Below the pieces are notes generated by a model. That model did no database searches. It was not told the origin of the DNA and saw only the letters and a program-made list of their open reading frames with translations. 39,627 nt of DNA, taken from contig NZ_CAKRCF010000031.1 in assembly GCF_934307085.1 (NCBI RefSeq), positions 1 through 39,627 of the forward strand. The letters are read 5' to 3'. A program made the translations under genes and the position numbers. Shown here piece after piece: positions 25,809 through 33,793 of this stretch (within the stretch, counting starts at the first letter, position 1; each line of letters opens with the position of its first letter). This DNA is from an uncultured Anaerobutyricum sp. (GTDB lineage Bacteria; Bacillota; Clostridia; Lachnospirales; Lachnospiraceae).

Positions 25809-27902
25809 TTATGCTTCTTCTTTACGCTCTGCTGACAATCGAATCAAATTTATCACCTGAATAATTACTGTAATGATTCCTAAAATAATAAAATAATACA
25901 GTCTTACTTTCTGTGAACGGAAAAACCAGCCTGCCGCTTCGATAATCCATCCTTCTACAAGACAGAGTCCTATTACCTTCCACAGCGGATAATTCTCTCT
26001 ACGTTGCACAATCATACATTCATAATTAAGCATTAAAAGCACCCACATTCCTGCCATGCCAACTGCAATCTTCCAATGCCCAATCATCAATGAATAATGT
26101 GTCATATATATAATACATCCTGTAAGAAAGCCCTGTGGAAATCCCATCATTAAAAAGGGCAGTATCGGTCCCTCTTTCTCTCCATCTTCCATCTGTTCCG
26201 TTTCTGCAATTACTGCTTTCATCTCCGTCTTTTGATTTTCCCTATATCTTCGTCCCATATCACAGTCCTCCTCGCTGCTGTCACCTGATTTACTGCTTTT
26301 TTGGTCCTTATTCCTTCTATGACCACGCTCTTCCCTCATGACCATTCGCATTTCCGGACGGTACTCACAAAGCATATGTTCTATATAACATGCCGTATCC
26401 ATCTGCTTTTTGTCAAACAGATGTGCATGTTCTCTAAGCTGCTTAACAAAGTCTTCTAAAATCATTATCCACTGTTCTTTTCGATTTAAATGAATTGCTA
26501 TTTTATCAAAAAGCTCATATCTTTCCTTCTCAAAAATTTTTTCATTCAGCAGACCAATTCCTGTTCTAAGTATATCATCTTTCTGTTCATCCGGCACACT
26601 CTGTTCATTAAAATCCTGTACATATTTGCAAAGGCTCTCCATATCCCTTGTATTTAAATGAAACATACTCTGTCTGTAATCTGACTTACTAAAATCTGCA
26701 TTGCATAAAAGATTTGTATAAATATCTTTATTTCTGTCCCTGATTACAGCAAGCAATGCTGCAAATTCTACCGTATCTTTTTCAAAAGCTTCCGCAAGTA
26801 TACGATCAATTTCTGCTATAATTCTCTCCTTTGAGCGACCTGTTACCCCACGAAGCAGACTCTCTACATACCTTTGTCTGTCTTTTTGTGAAAAAGTACT
26901 GTCTTCTATTTCTTTTAAAATATCCTCGGCCACAAATTCTAATGCTTTGTCTTTTCCAACCCAATATAGTAATTCTGGAACATTCTCTATAAGATACTCC
27001 ATACTAAGAGCTTTTCCATCATGTCTTCTGGAAATAACATAAAAAATCCATTCCAGCTTTTTTAAAATATTTCCTGTGCTGCGGATATTTTTTAAATATC
27101 TGGAAATCTCCTTCTCAAATTCTTTGTATACAATCCCCCTATTTTTACAGCACTCGGCAAATCCCATATAAAAATAAGTATCTATTTCATCCCAGTTATT
27201 ACGCCAGTTATTCTTATCTGCTAAAACAAAATATTGTGTTCCACAGACTTCGCGTGAAAAATAGAAAGAAACAGAAGGAATCGCCTCTCTTGTAAAGGAG
27301 ACATAACCAGCTCTTTCTCGTAAGCTTAGCGGCAAAAAAGAGTGAATAAGATACATAAGCTTTCTTGTTTTATCTGCGAATTCCTCTTCCTCCCACTGCG
27401 GTACAACAATATTAAGCCCTTCGGAATGTCCTGACAAACACCAAAAGACTACCTGCATAAACTCAGGCAGTCTTTCCTCCAGCTTCATTTCCCGCAAGAT
27501 ATCTTCTATATTAAATTTCGGTTCTTCTAACATAAGCGGCGGTAAAAAACCAATACTTTCTCCATCCGTCCATTCACTTCCCGGTGCAAGATACGCCGCT
27601 GGGTTACTTTCAGGAGCTTTGGGCTGATACATCCTTACTCTCTTATTCTGTCGCTTATCCTCTCCAGACTCACAGGAAATAGAATTCATTTTGACAAAAC
27701 CACATACGGAACTATATACCAGTTCTTCCACTTCTACACTGCCAGTTTTATCAACGACTGCCGCCTGTGCAAGTTTCTCAAGCTCTCTCAAATATCCCCT
27801 GTCTTCTGGCATGGAAGATGCGACAATTCCCCATCCAAGCTTATTGCCGGAAATACAATGATTCGACCATGTATATTCATGAATTAAATATTCTGTTTTC
27901 AT
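25809..27902 (-). CDS. GTPase-associated protein 1 (GAP1-N2)-like protein with C-terminal membrane segments
   Basis: A 697-residue protein. The N-terminal 210 residues, starting with a TWSNHCISGNKLGWGIVASS segment and including the LPLSLRERAGYVSFTREA region, resemble the N-terminal domain of GTPase-associated protein 1, as I remember that family. Residues 210-500 are helical, and 500-580 charged. Residues 585-690 hold about four hydrophobic segments (for example FLTGCIIYMTHYSL, VGMAGMWVLLMLNY, YYFIILGIITVIIQVI), so the protein is probably membrane-bound, which is not usual for GAP1. The start overlaps the GTPase stop in an ATGA junction, which supports a tight functional pair. The assignment rests on pattern memory and needs a profile search. 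Confidence 0.6.
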   Translation of the reverse strand: MKTEYLIHEYTWSNHCISGNKLGWGIVASSMPEDRGYLRELEKLAQAAVVDKTGSVEVEELVYSSVCGFVKMNSISCESGEDKRQNKRVRMYQPKAPESNPAAYLAPGSEWTDGESIGFLPPLMLEEPKFNIEDILREMKLEERLPEFMQVVFWCLSGHSEGLNIVVPQWEEEEFADKTRKLMYLIHSFLPLSLRERAGYVSFTREAIPSVSFYFSREVCGTQYFVLADKNNWRNNWDEIDTYFYMGFAECCKNRGIVYKEFEKEISRYLKNIRSTGNILKKLEWIFYVISRRHDGKALSMEYLIENVPELLYWVGKDKALEFVAEDILKEIEDSTFSQKDRQRYVESLLRGVTGRSKERIIAEIDRILAEAFEKDTVEFAALLAVIRDRNKDIYTNLLCNADFSKSDYRQSMFHLNTRDMESLCKYVQDFNEQSVPDEQKDDILRTGIGLLNEKIFEKERYELFDKIAIHLNRKEQWIMILEDFVKQLREHAHLFDKKQMDTACYIEHMLCEYRPEMRMVMREERGHRRNKDQKSSKSGDSSEEDCDMGRRYRENQKTEMKAVIAETEQMEDGEKEGPILPFLMMGFPQGFLTGCIIYMTHYSLMIGHWKIAVGMAGMWVLLMLNYECMIVQRRENYPLWKVIGLCLVEGWIIEAAGWFFRSQKVRLYYFIILGIITVIIQVINLIRLSAERKEEA

Positions 27903-29326
27903 TCAAGCCACCCTCTTTCCTGCATAAACTTCATTATCATCCACAGTATCGGTTCTTCTGTACGAATCGGTCTGACACGCCCTACCGTTTTTACTGCCTT
28001 TTGCGTGCCTTCCATTACCTCTTCTGTCTCACAGCCAAGAGCAGAAACAGCAAATAAACCACTTTCTTTATAATCATCCAAATTACGCTGCAGGCGAAAT
28101 ACCTTCTGATCAAAAACCTGCTTTAATATTTCCTGTCTTAAGAAATGATGATCCATATTCATAAAACCATAAGAAACTTGTTTTCTCTCAAATAAAAGGC
28201 TGCTTCCTCTATATTCTTTAATCTCACCAAGTTCTTCAAGTAAATCGCTTTTTGCAATTGTAAGTGCCATATATTTCTGTTTTAATTCATGATCTCCCAA
28301 AACTGCACGAATAGAATCTAAGATAGTGTCTGCCTTCCTCTCATAGAAATATTCATCGCTTACAGTATTCTCCATCATAAAATCTTCCTGGTTCATGACC
28401 TGCTTTCCATTCTCATTACTCATACGCTGAATAGACATCTGTTCTTCCTGATTCATAATATAAAGCTTCTCTAAAACTCTTTCTTCATCTGGAATCTGCT
28501 TATTAATCAGCGAATGTTCCAAATGCATCTGCGCTGGATCTACCAGACAGATAAATCCATCCATATGCCGCACAAATCCAGTTCTTCCGGTTCCTGCACT
28601 ATCTCTGATAAGCTCTCCCGCCACATCATAAATTGCAGTAAGCATATGTAGATTTTTCTGACCTATTCGATACGTAATCTCTAAAAATACAGGCTTTTTA
28701 AATGCTTTACTTGTGGATTCCGGACAGATTCCGTAACGAAGCAGGCGGTCTGCGTTCTGCTCCATCTCTATCTTATAATCATCGTTTGGATTCCCATAGG
28801 CATTACGTACTGTAAGATTCTGTCTTTGCATAACATCAAAACCATTCATCATTAAAGAACAAAGATATACTGTTTTTCCTGAAGCAACACTTCCTGCCAG
28901 ACCAATCATTAACATCTCATATTTGAAAAAATTCTGAGGAAGTACATTATGACAGTGAGGACAGACCATCGTATTAGAAAAAAGAGTAATCGCTCCCTCT
29001 TCTACATGAAAGGAATAACCATAACTATCTGAATCAAAACGCTTCACTGCCAGATTACTTCCTGCTGCTGTCAGTTCCTGATTCAACTCTGTCATTACTT
29101 CATTATCTATAATAATTCTTCTGGCATCAATCTGTTCCTCCGGAATCCCCATTGCACTCCAGAAATACAGATAAGATACATCCTCTTTATAAGAAAATAC
29201 TTCGTTCAACGCCGGAGACTGAAATCTTACTCCGTCTGTTCTTAAAAGAAAGCCCGCGTCTTCATTAGAAATATTTCGGAAACAGTAAGGGCATTTTTTT
29301 ACTCGTATTGTTTTTGTTTCCTGCAT
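27899..29326 (-). CDS. Zinc-ribbon GTPase (double-GTPase-like, TRAFAC type)
   Basis: The 475-residue protein carries CPYC (12-15) and CPHC (122-125), which can form a zinc ribbon around an N-terminal insert. GTPase motifs follow: G1 GLAGSVASGKT (142-152), G3 DVAGE (234-238), G4 AKSD (358-361) and a G5-like SAL (428-430). LVDPAQM is the strand after switch II. The size and spacing, with a long insert between G3 and G4, fit the double-GTPase families that accompany GAP1 proteins in bacterial NTP-dependent systems. No membrane segment is present. The ATG has GGAGAGG upstream and lies 15 nt after the anchor gene. It should act as a nucleotide-dependent switch for the cluster. Confidence 0.75.
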   Translation of the reverse strand: MQETKTIRVKKCPYCFRNISNEDAGFLLRTDGVRFQSPALNEVFSYKEDVSYLYFWSAMGIPEEQIDARRIIIDNEVMTELNQELTAAGSNLAVKRFDSDSYGYSFHVEEGAITLFSNTMVCPHCHNVLPQNFFKYEMLMIGLAGSVASGKTVYLCSLMMNGFDVMQRQNLTVRNAYGNPNDDYKIEMEQNADRLLRYGICPESTSKAFKKPVFLEITYRIGQKNLHMLTAIYDVAGELIRDSAGTGRTGFVRHMDGFICLVDPAQMHLEHSLINKQIPDEERVLEKLYIMNQEEQMSIQRMSNENGKQVMNQEDFMMENTVSDEYFYERKADTILDSIRAVLGDHELKQKYMALTIAKSDLLEELGEIKEYRGSSLLFERKQVSYGFMNMDHHFLRQEILKQVFDQKVFRLQRNLDDYKESGLFAVSALGCETEEVMEGTQKAVKTVGRVRPIRTEEPILWMIMKFMQERGWLE

Positions 29327-29341
29327 TGGTACCTCTCCTGT

Positions 29342-29917
29342 CTAACATCTTTTTGTTGCTTTAATTGAAATCTCATGTTTGGATTCTAAAATAATATAAT
29401 AGGTTACGTCCTGTTTTATGACTGCTCTTTTCGTAGCCATCCCCTGATCTCTTGAAAGTCCCGCTTCACGAATCTCAAAAGGCTGCTGTCTGGAAACTAC
29501 AATCAGTTCATCCTGACTGTCAGAAGCACATATCTCCAAGCCCTGATCTTCGATATAGTATGTAAATTCCTTACCGGAAGGATGCTTTCCATACATGAGA
29601 ATATTATCAAGTACAACTTTATCCTTGCGAATCGTTCCATCAGAATGTACTGCTGCACAACCTCCAAAAGCAGAACCATGTGTAATCATAAAATCCATTC
29701 CAAAAGTTCTGTCCTTTTGTTTTTGCTCCTCGACCTTTCTCTGCTGTCGCTCCTCCTCCCGGCGCTGGCTCTCCATCTCTGATACCTGCCCGGCATAATC
29801 CAATATGTATTTTTCCTCCTGCTGCCGTCCACTCTGCCGCTTCCACTGAACGACTCCCACGACAGCCAGTATCGCCGCAATAATAAGTCCGGCTTCCATT
29901 GTAAAAGTAGAAATCAA
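29342..29917 (-). CDS. Small membrane-anchored protein, first gene of the GTPase unit
   Basis: A protein of about 191 residues. The membrane helix is EAGLIIAAILAVVGVVQW near the N-terminus, followed by a charged, coiled-coil-like stretch rich in E, R, Q and K (about 35-65). A C-terminal domain of about 120 residues is beta-rich (HSDGTIRKDKVVLDNIL, YYIEDQGLEICA, YYIILESKHEISI). I do not recognise it; the topology would place the C-domain in the cytoplasm if the N-terminus is outside. The start is uncertain: TTG at 29917 has GAGGTG 7 nt upstream, ATG at 29932 has no ribosome binding site, and ATG at 29899 is weak. A strong promoter lies about 65 nt upstream. Confidence 0.6.
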   Translation of the reverse strand: MISTFTMEAGLIIAAILAVVGVVQWKRQSGRQQEEKYILDYAGQVSEMESQRREEERQQRKVEEQKQKDRTFGMDFMITHGSAFGGCAAVHSDGTIRKDKVVLDNILMYGKHPSGKEFTYYIEDQGLEICASDSQDELIVVSRQQPFEIREAGLSRDQGMATKRAVIKQDVTYYIILESKHEISIKATKRC

Positions 29918-29980
29918 CTCTCTGCACCTCATTTATTCATTATGTGGGATCAAACCTTTTCTGTCTCTTCCCTATATACG

Positions 29981-30008
29981 ATTATAGCAGAAAATAAAGT
30001 TTTCTCAA
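29981..30008 (-). promoter_or_regulatory. Promoter of the GTPase unit
   Basis: On the minus strand TTGAGA (30003-30008) and TATAAT (29981-29986) are 16 nt apart. It is the best promoter-like sequence upstream of the whole 14.97-29.9 kb minus-strand cluster. Confidence 0.65.
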
Positions 30009-30030
30009 AGAGGGTGATTTATCAGTTTTT

Positions 30031-30054
30031 ACTAAAGCTTGTTTAAACACACTA
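30031..30054 (+). repeat. Small repeat, family D, degenerate copy D3
   Basis: ACTAAAGCTTGTTTAAACAC resembles ACTAGAGCGTGTTTGAAA of copies D1 and D2. It sits between the divergent GTPase unit and an AraC-type gene. The match is imperfect and the 3' half of the hairpin is poor. Confidence 0.35.
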
Positions 30055-30083
30055 TTATATCTCCAAATAACAGTCAGTCTTAT

Positions 30084-30112
30084 TTGATTTCCACTAAAAA
30101 ATATTATACAAT
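30084..30112 (+). promoter_or_regulatory. Promoter of the first AraC-type gene
   Basis: TTGATT (30084-30089) and TACAAT (30107-30112) are 17 nt apart, about 36 nt upstream of the ATG at 30149. Confidence 0.55.
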
Positions 30113-30148
30113 ATATTTATAGAAAAATATAGAAATGAGGACTTCTTT

Positions 30149-31096
30149 ATGGCTCTTGAATCATTACATTTGAAAAAAGAATTTGAAATACAGCAACTTA
30201 CTTCTCTTCATTATTTTGAATATAAAAGTGACTTTATTTTTAAAAGTGAATACCATGATTACTGGAAAATTCTTTATGTTGAAGATGGCTGTGCGGAAAT
30301 TACTTTTTCCAACAAAAAGCTGTCTCCTGTCACTTTAGAGAAAGGAACACTTTTTATACAGACACCAAACGAATATTATTCTTTTAGGGCTTCTACCGGA
30401 AATATTGCTGTTTTATTTACTGCTGGCTTTTACAGCGATGCCTCCAATCTTTCCTCTCTCGCCAATCGAAAGCTCATCTGCCAGAAAAAAGAAACGGAAT
30501 TATTACAGGCACTTGCCTTAGAAGGGAAAAATAATTTTTTCCCGAAAATCAACTCGGCATCTCCTGCCGCCCTCGAGCGAAAATATAACCAGCCATTTGG
30601 CGGAGAACAACTTATCGGCATCTACTTAGAGATGCTCCTTATCAGCCTGATGCGTCAGTATACTTCTCCTGAAGAAAAACAGGAAACTCCGTCTGAGAAT
30701 GCAAAAAAAGAAGCTTCCGCTTCTCTTTTAAAAACAGACTCTATTCTTTTCAATCGAATCACCGATTACTATGAAGCACATATTGCTGAGCATATTAAGA
30801 TAGAACATCTTTGTAAAGAATTCGGCATCGGACGCTCCCATTTACAGAGAATTTTCCGTGAACAGACCGGCTACGGAGCTATCGAGTACTTTTGCCAGAT
30901 GAGAATCAGTGCCGCCAAAAAGTGCATTCGTGAGAATCGCATGAACTTAACAGATACTGCTGCGTCGCTTGGATATACCTCAATTTATTATTTTTCAAAA
31001 CAGTTCAAGAAAATCACAGGAATGTCTCCATCGCAATATCAGAAGATGGTACGAAATTCTAAAAAAGATCCTCTTTATGAACAGAAGGAACTCTGA
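30149..31096 (+). CDS. AraC family transcriptional regulator
   Basis: A 315-residue regulator. The N-terminal 150 residues form a cupin-like sensor domain (YWKILYVEDGCAEITF, LEKGTLFIQTPNEYYSF). The C-terminal 100 residues carry the double HTH of the family: IKIEHLCKEFGIGRSHLQRI, then NLTDTAASLGYTSIYYFSKQ with KKITGMSPSQYQK. The ligand is unknown; the cupin suggests a sugar or small metabolite. GAGGA precedes the ATG. It is divergent from the GTPase unit, so it could regulate that unit, itself or distant genes. The TGA stop lies in CTCTGATTT, which resembles the end of a family A element. Confidence 0.88.
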   Translation: MALESLHLKKEFEIQQLTSLHYFEYKSDFIFKSEYHDYWKILYVEDGCAEITFSNKKLSPVTLEKGTLFIQTPNEYYSFRASTGNIAVLFTAGFYSDASNLSSLANRKLICQKKETELLQALALEGKNNFFPKINSASPAALERKYNQPFGGEQLIGIYLEMLLISLMRQYTSPEEKQETPSENAKKEASASLLKTDSILFNRITDYYEAHIAEHIKIEHLCKEFGIGRSHLQRIFREQTGYGAIEYFCQMRISAAKKCIRENRMNLTDTAASLGYTSIYYFSKQFKKITGMSPSQYQKMVRNSKKDPLYEQKEL

Positions 31097-31296
31097 TTTT
31101 AATTTTCCTTCAACAGCTAAATACAGCCACATTAAAAAGTTTTTTACCAGATTGCTCAAAAAATGCGAGAAAAAGAACCCCTAATTTTGTTCCGTTGTGC
31201 TAAACGTTTCATAGGGGTTCTTTTCTAGACTCTCTAGGCAATCTGGCTATCAATCTTCCGCTACGGTATTCTCTTAGCCGTTTAGCCAATCAAATC
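31090..31296 (+). repeat. Palindromic element, family A, shortened copy E5
   Basis: It fills the convergent gap between the AraC gene and the pyrophosphorylase gene. The arms AAAAGAACCCCTA (31172-31184) and TAGGGGTTCTTTT (31213-31225) are perfect complements. They enclose only the left core strand, GTTCCGTTGTGCTAAACG; the apical hairpin and right core strand are missing. The flanks ACAGCCACATTA and ACCAGATTGCTCA match E2 and E4. The A- and T-rich arms could still act as a bidirectional terminator. Confidence 0.75.
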
Positions 31297-32217
31297 CTAC
31301 TTCCATAAATCTTCCGGATATACTCTCTGGTGTTTCATTTCAGAAATTGCACCCATTACAGACTGTTTATCTTCTTTGTAAGTTACACCGTACCATTTTT
31401 CAGCAGATTCCATCACTTCTACGGTTGCTCGTTTTTCCTTAAGCAACTCCTCTACAACGCTTGGAAGGAAATATTCGCATTTCATAGGATTTTCTTTTAA
31501 TCCCTTATCTAAAAATGCAGGGAATTTATCCTCAAGTACTTTTAAGAATCCTGGGGTGAATCCCCAACAATTCATGGATACTGGGGTTTTGTCTGGAATT
31601 GTTGTCCAACTTACTCCATCATCGAGAGTAAATGCTGCTTCTTTCCCACGTTTTTCGATTCTTGTTCTTTCTGTAATTTCTTTTAAGTAATGATTTTCAT
31701 CTACCTGGCAGACACCACGTGATACGTGGCCGTTTTCTGTGATTGTCTTTTCAATATGGAAGGCAATCATAACATAACGGTACAGTTCATCATCTTCGTG
31801 TGTTGTCAGATAATCATAGAGCATCTGAAATGCCTTTGGTCCATAATAATCATCCGCATTGATTACTGCAAATGGCGCATCTACTACATCTTTACAGCAT
31901 AAGAGTGCATGACCTGTTCCAAATGGTTTTTCTCTTCCCTCTGGAACCTGATAACCTTCTGGCAGTTTACTAAGTTCCTGAAAAACATATTCTACTTCCA
32001 TAAATGGCTCGATTCGTTTTCCAACGATTTCTTTGAAATCTTTTTCAATGGCATGTTTTATAATAAACACAACTTTTTTAAAACCAGCTCTTTTTGCATC
32101 ATATACACTAAAATCTAAAATTGCATGTCCCTGTGCGTCTACCGGATCCATCTGTTTTAATCCGCCATAGCGACTTCCCATTCCGGCAGCCATCACAATT
32201 AATACAGGTTCTTTCAT
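31297..32217 (-). CDS. Sugar-1-phosphate nucleotidyltransferase (NTP transferase family)
   Basis: A 306-residue protein of the nucleotidyltransferase superfamily, which makes NDP-sugars from NTP and sugar-1-phosphate. MAAGMGSRYGGLKQMDPV is the N-terminal nucleotide-binding signature (AAGxGxRxxxxK). FGTGHALLC contacts the base, and VINADDYYG supplies the metal-binding aspartates. The substrate cannot be told from sequence; UTP-glucose-1-phosphate or a related reaction is plausible, and homologues are usually called nucleotidyltransferase. A strong AGGAGGAAA site precedes the ATG. It is a single gene, convergent with the first AraC gene and divergent from the second. Confidence 0.82.
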   Translation of the reverse strand: MKEPVLIVMAAGMGSRYGGLKQMDPVDAQGHAILDFSVYDAKRAGFKKVVFIIKHAIEKDFKEIVGKRIEPFMEVEYVFQELSKLPEGYQVPEGREKPFGTGHALLCCKDVVDAPFAVINADDYYGPKAFQMLYDYLTTHEDDELYRYVMIAFHIEKTITENGHVSRGVCQVDENHYLKEITERTRIEKRGKEAAFTLDDGVSWTTIPDKTPVSMNCWGFTPGFLKVLEDKFPAFLDKGLKENPMKCEYFLPSVVEELLKEKRATVEVMESAEKWYGVTYKEDKQSVMGAISEMKHQRVYPEDLWK

Positions 32218-32305
32218 CCTACTTTCCTCCTAAAATATATTTCTTATAAATCACATAATAAGTCTTACGTGCAAGCTGTACAACAACAAAATTAATTTTA
32301 TCCGT

Positions 32306-32333
32306 ACTAGAGCGTGTTTGAAAAATACTCTAG
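32306..32333 (+). repeat. Small hairpin repeat, family D, copy D2
   Basis: ACTAGAGCGTGTTTGAAA is identical over 18 bases to D1 on the other strand at 14.4 kb. CTAGAG pairs with CTCTAG nearby to form a hairpin. It lies in the 419-nt divergent gap between the pyrophosphorylase and the second AraC gene. The rest of that gap holds the AraC promoter and AT-rich DNA. Confidence 0.6.
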
Positions 32334-32526
32334 CGAACTTGCCTTTTTCTATGTAGTTTTATAATAAGATGTTAATACATCCCAAAAGCACTTCTCAGTT
32401 CTGCAAATTATAAAAAATTTTAAGTCAACTTCTTTATTTTCCCATAAAAAAAGGAAAACATCAATGCGATTTTATATTATTTTTATAATTATTATGTATT
32501 TATCCCAAATGTTTATATTTCTTTCG

Positions 32527-32555
32527 TTGAGAACGTAAAAAAAAGACAATATAAT
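32527..32555 (+). promoter_or_regulatory. Promoter of the second AraC-type gene
   Basis: TTGAGA (32527-32532) and TATAAT (32550-32555) are 17 nt apart, 82 nt upstream of the ATG. Confidence 0.65.
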
Positions 32556-32636
32556 ATAATTATCGACGTTTGACATTTTCATCACAAGCAATCATCATGC
32601 AAAACGAAAAGTCATAAATCAAAAAAGGAGGCAGTT

Positions 32637-33470
32637 ATGACGCAAACAAGGTATACTTTACAGCAGCATCATGTTAACCTAAAGTCATCTGTAAAATTGT
32701 CGCATGTCAATATGTATCATTGCGAATCCCCTGCTTCAAACATCTTTCCGGGGCATCCGTATTCAAAAATTATCTTTATTCAAAAGGGACAGGGACAATT
32801 TTATTTCGGCAACCAATTTTTACCGGTTCGAGAAAATGATTTATTACTGGTGAATCCTGATAAACAGAAATTTTCTGTTGACGTTCGGGAGTCCCCTCTC
32901 GATTTTGTGATACTGGGGATTGAGAATCTTTCTTTCATTGATGACACGAAACAGAAAATCTCTCCATTTACCAGATTATCGTTTTCCTCTGATATTTGTC
33001 AGCATTTAATGCAAATGCTCATTCACGAATTAGAAAAACATTCTGAGTTTTATGAAGATGCATGTCGGTATTATCTGAATCTTGTTCTCATTGAAATTCA
33101 ACGGAATACTAACATTCATTACAACTATCCTTCTAAAGAAAAGAATAACCTAGACTGCAAATTTGTCAAAGAGTATTTAGACAACCATTACACAGAGAAT
33201 ATCACTCTTGATATTCTTTCAAAAGAAAGTAAGATGAACAAATATTATCTTGTTCATTCTTTCACAAAACATTTTGGTTGTTCACCAATCAGCTATCTCA
33301 ATGACAAACGAATTGAAGAAAGTAAAAATCTGCTTGAAACAACCAATCACTCTATTGCAGCAATCGCTTCTATGATTGGTTTTTCCTCGCAATCTTACTT
33401 TTCGCAGTCTTTTAAGAAAAATACATTTATGACTCCGAATGAGTATCGTCGGGCTTCGAGACAAGTTTAA
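32637..33470 (+). CDS. AraC family transcriptional regulator (second)
   Basis: A 277-residue regulator with an N-terminal cupin (KIIFIQKGQGQFYFGNQF, VRENDLLLVNPDK) and a C-terminal AraC DNA-binding domain: NITLDILSKESKMNKYYLVH, then SIAAIASMIGFSSQSYFSQS and TPNEYRR. AGGAGGC precedes the ATG at ideal spacing. It differs from the first AraC protein enough that they are not recent duplicates. The target is unknown; the divergent pyrophosphorylase gene is the nearest candidate. A clear terminator follows. Confidence 0.88.
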   Translation: MTQTRYTLQQHHVNLKSSVKLSHVNMYHCESPASNIFPGHPYSKIIFIQKGQGQFYFGNQFLPVRENDLLLVNPDKQKFSVDVRESPLDFVILGIENLSFIDDTKQKISPFTRLSFSSDICQHLMQMLIHELEKHSEFYEDACRYYLNLVLIEIQRNTNIHYNYPSKEKNNLDCKFVKEYLDNHYTENITLDILSKESKMNKYYLVHSFTKHFGCSPISYLNDKRIEESKNLLETTNHSIAAIASMIGFSSQSYFSQSFKKNTFMTPNEYRRASRQV

Positions 33471-33613
33471 TATCATAATTTATTTGACATTATAATTTGT
33501 CTGTAAATCTCATAGCAAATTTTCATTAAAATTGCAAGATACCTTTCAAACGAGAATGAATGTATCCCTCTAATTAAACGACTTAATTTTCAAAAATTAT
33601 CTTTCGTAATATA

Positions 33614-33651
33614 AAAATCCGGGTATTGTATCTTTACCATATCCGGATTTT
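33614..33651 (+). terminator. Terminator of the second AraC gene
   Basis: AAAATCCGG pairs with CCGGATTTT, and the inner TAT/ATA adds pairs. It is A-rich before and T-rich after, so it may work in both directions. It lies upstream of the pyrG promoter region, where TATAAT occurs at 33741-33746 without a good -35 box. Confidence 0.75.
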
Positions 33652-33793
33652 CCTCATTATTTTGAGTTTTTTTCTTTTTTCCACTCATTTTTTGTCACTA
33701 TTTTTTCGCGTTTCATCTGGAAAAAGAGATTAACTTATAGTATAATGATATAATTAATGTAAAAACAGTATTTAATATAGGAGGATTTTATCC

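Noticed and set aside
33600..33793. CTP-dependent attenuator for pyrG
   Set aside because: The hairpin at 33614-33651 lies upstream of the likely -10 box, so it is better read as the AraC terminator. The short leader has no second hairpin or G-run at the likely start.
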